In this document: one piece after another, positions 62,838-64,000 of the stretch
How positions within the stretch are numbered: position 1 is the stretch's first letter
Layout of the letters: every line of letters begins with the position of its first letter
NCBI GenBank assembly: GCA_022827945.1
Contig: JAJEIT010000013.1
Location: forward strand, 39,507 to 103,506
Direction of reading: 5' to 3'
DNA from: Dehalococcoidia bacterium
GTDB taxonomy: Bacteria > Chloroflexota > Dehalococcoidia > Tepidiformales > Tepidiformaceae
DNA length: 64,000 nucleotides
Position numbers and translations under genes: made by a program
Notes under the pieces: generated by a model
Databases searched by the model: none
Told to the model about the DNA's origin: nothing
Seen by the model: the letters and a program-made list of their open reading frames with translations, nothing else

Positions 62838-62843
62838 AGTGTA
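62838..62843 (-). promoter_or_regulatory. -10 element of ispG (leaderless)
   Basis: TACACT on the minus strand ends 7 bases before the ispG ATG, with no ribosome binding site in between. Confidence 0.45.
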
Positions 62844-62876
62844 GCCCGAGTCCCGTGAACGGCGATAGGAGGCCGC

Positions 62877-64000
62877 TTACCCCCACCACGACCGGTCGAT
62901 GCCGGTGAACGCGACGAACGGCGCCAGCAGCACGACCACGATCGACGCCAGCGCCAGCAGCGGACCTCGGTTCATCGACGTGAACCGCTCGCGCGGACCC
63001 TCGTAGGCGCCGCCGCTCGCCTCGACGATGCGGCGGCGCTGCGTCCGCAGGCGCAGGCTGTTCGCCATCACGCTCACCGAGCTGAGCGCCATCGCCCCGC
63101 CCGCCACGATCGGGTTGAGGAGCCCTGCCATCGCGATGGGGATGGCGATGACGTTATAGCCGAACGCCCAGCCGAGGTTCTGCCGGATCGTCCGCAGCGT
63201 CGCCCGGCTCAGCAGGATCGCCTCCGCGATCTTGGCGATGTCGCCGTGCAGGAGCGTCACGTCGCTGGCTTCGATGGCCGCGTCGGCGCCCGTGCTCATC
63301 GCGATGCTGACGTCGGCCTGCGCGAGCGCGGCCGCGTCGTTGATGCCGTCTCCCGCCACCGCCACGCGCAGGCCCTGGTCCTGCAGCTCCCTCACGAGCG
63401 CCAGCTTCTCCTCGGGACGCAGCCCCGCCCGCACCTCCTCGATGCCGAGGGCGCGGGCGGCGGAGAGCGCGCTCCGCTCGCTGTCGCCCGTCGCCATGAT
63501 CGTGCGCACCCCCAGCGACCGCAGCGTCGCGATCGCCTGCGCCGCGTTTGCCTTGAGCGGGTCCGCGAACGCGAGCGCTCCCGCGTACCCCCCGTCGACC
63601 GCGATCAGCGCCGTCGTCCACCCCTCCGCCTCCATCCGCGCGAGCGCGGCCTCCGCCTCCCCATCGAGGGCGATGCCCCGCTCCTCGAACAGCCGTCGCG
63701 TCCCGATGAGCACCGTGCGCCCGCCGACCTCTGCCGTCAGCCCCGCTCCCGGCAGCGCCTCGAATGTATCCGCGGCCGCGATGTCGAGCCCCCGCGCCTC
63801 TGCCGCCTCCACCACCGCCGCGCTCAGCGGGTGCTCGCTCAGCGCCTCGACCGCTGCCGCCAGCGCCAGCGTCTCGTCCTCCCCGAACCCCGGCCCCGTC
63901 GCGACCTCGACCAGCTCCGGCCGCCCCTCGGTCAGCGTGCCCGTCTTGTCCAGCACGACCGCGTCGATCCGGGCCGCCGTCTCCAGCGCCTCCGCGTTCC
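62877..64000 (-). CDS. Heavy-metal P1B-type ATPase, N-terminus beyond the window
   Basis: The visible 374 residues begin before the phosphorylation motif [14 protein letters not shown], so the metal-binding and first membrane helices lie outside. The nucleotide domain has [13 protein letters not shown] (the HP motif), [25 protein letters not shown] and [20 protein letters not shown]. The seventh and eighth helices have [16 protein letters not shown] and [18 protein letters not shown] and MxxSS are copper-pump-type. An extra C-terminal helix ([20 protein letters not shown]) follows a basic linker, unlike standard CopA. Copper export is inferred. Confidence 0.88.
   Translation of the reverse strand, partial: NAEALETAARIDAVVLDKTGTLTEGRPELVEVATGPGFGEDETLALAAAVEALSEHPLSAAVVEAAEARGLDIAAADTFEALPGAGLTAEVGGRTVLIGTRRLFEERGIALDGEAEAALARMEAEGWTTALIAVDGGYAGALAFADPLKANAAQAIATLRSLGVRTIMATGDSERSALSAARALGIEEVRAGLRPEEKLALVRELQDQGLRVAVAGDGINDAAALAQADVSIAMSTGADAAIEASDVTLLHGDIAKIAEAILLSRATLRTIRQNLGWAFGYNVIAIPIAMAGLLNPIVAGGAMALSSVSVMANSLRLRTQRRRIVEASGGAYEGPRERFTSMNRGPLLALASIVVVLLAPFVAFTGIDRSWWG

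Noticed and set aside
1..64000. Prophage, transposase, integrase, CRISPR or rRNA genes
   Set aside because: I found no transposase or integrase motifs, no regularly spaced repeats and no rRNA signatures anywhere in the window.

Overview
The window is a contiguous stretch of very GC-rich chromosome with almost no non-coding DNA. It carries core housekeeping genes interleaved with small catabolic clusters and four toxin-antitoxin modules. Several features together suggest a Chloroflexota bacterium, perhaps of the Dehalococcoidia/Tepidiforma/SAR202 side: a MEP isoprenoid pathway, a GuaB3-type IMP dehydrogenase relative, a single fused succinate dehydrogenase membrane anchor, flavin-dependent monooxygenase and CaiB-type CoA-transferase genes, and a tmRNA tag ending RELALAA. 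That placement is inference; no marker was compared against a database. Coding runs on both strands, and start codons are a mix of ATG, GTG and TTG.

Layout. 1-4.5 kb: a truncated unknown gene and galU on the minus strand, the infC-rpmI-rplT translation operon, yggT, and a tandem-duplicated GNAT acetyltransferase. 4.5-9.1 kb: a NrtR-like Nudix regulator, tRNA-Ser(GCU), miaB, a PIN toxin-antitoxin pair, a ParD remnant, and a VOC protein plus cytochrome P450. 9.2-13.1 kb: an sdh operon (fused anchor, sdhA, sdhB) and a RelE/ParE-like toxin-antitoxin pair. 13.1-20 kb: an acetoacetate-decarboxylase-like protein with a luciferase-like oxidoreductase, a haloacid dehalogenase, a CoA-transferase, an aquaporin, a methyltransferase, a TIM-barrel isomerase and a cupin. 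20-24.5 kb: a c-di-AMP (ydaO-type) riboswitch before a 64-residue orphan gene, then dnaX-ybaB-recR-recO and a FmdB-like zinc-ribbon protein. 24.5-34.8 kb: isoprenyl synthase-tatD-metG, rsmI, guaB3, a membrane protein with no normal start codon, a Cof-type phosphatase-prmC-prfA, and hisS. 34.9-40.7 kb: relA, an SOS-box promoter driving a small membrane protein, hicBA, comM, a ThuA-like gene and a cysteine-rich protein. 40.8-44.6 kb: three related tiny genes around tRNA-Asp(GUC), ilvD and a PLP aminotransferase. 44.7-55.9 kb: gltB-gltD behind a structured leader, a second isoprenyl synthase, dxs and a two-component system. 56-64 kb: vapBC, a TolB-like propeller, a C-terminal processing protease, smpB-ssrA, a DinB-like protein, ispG and a truncated heavy-metal P-type ATPase.

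How it fits together. dxs and ispG belong to the MEP pathway, whose product feeds the two prenyl synthases. gltBD, ilvD and the aminotransferase cover nitrogen and amino-acid metabolism. dnaX-recR-recO, tmRNA-smpB, relA, the SOS-controlled gene and the toxin-antitoxin modules cover replication, repair and stress. Read by eye, many transcription units have a TAnnnT -10 element placed 6-9 bases before the start codon, which predicts widespread leaderless mRNAs. Seven of twelve convergent gene pairs share their stop codons in a 4-base overlap (six CTAG, one TTAG). The most novel-looking items are the family of ~51-57-residue proteins around tRNA-Asp, the riboswitch-orphan gene pair, and the SOS-controlled small membrane protein next to hicBA.
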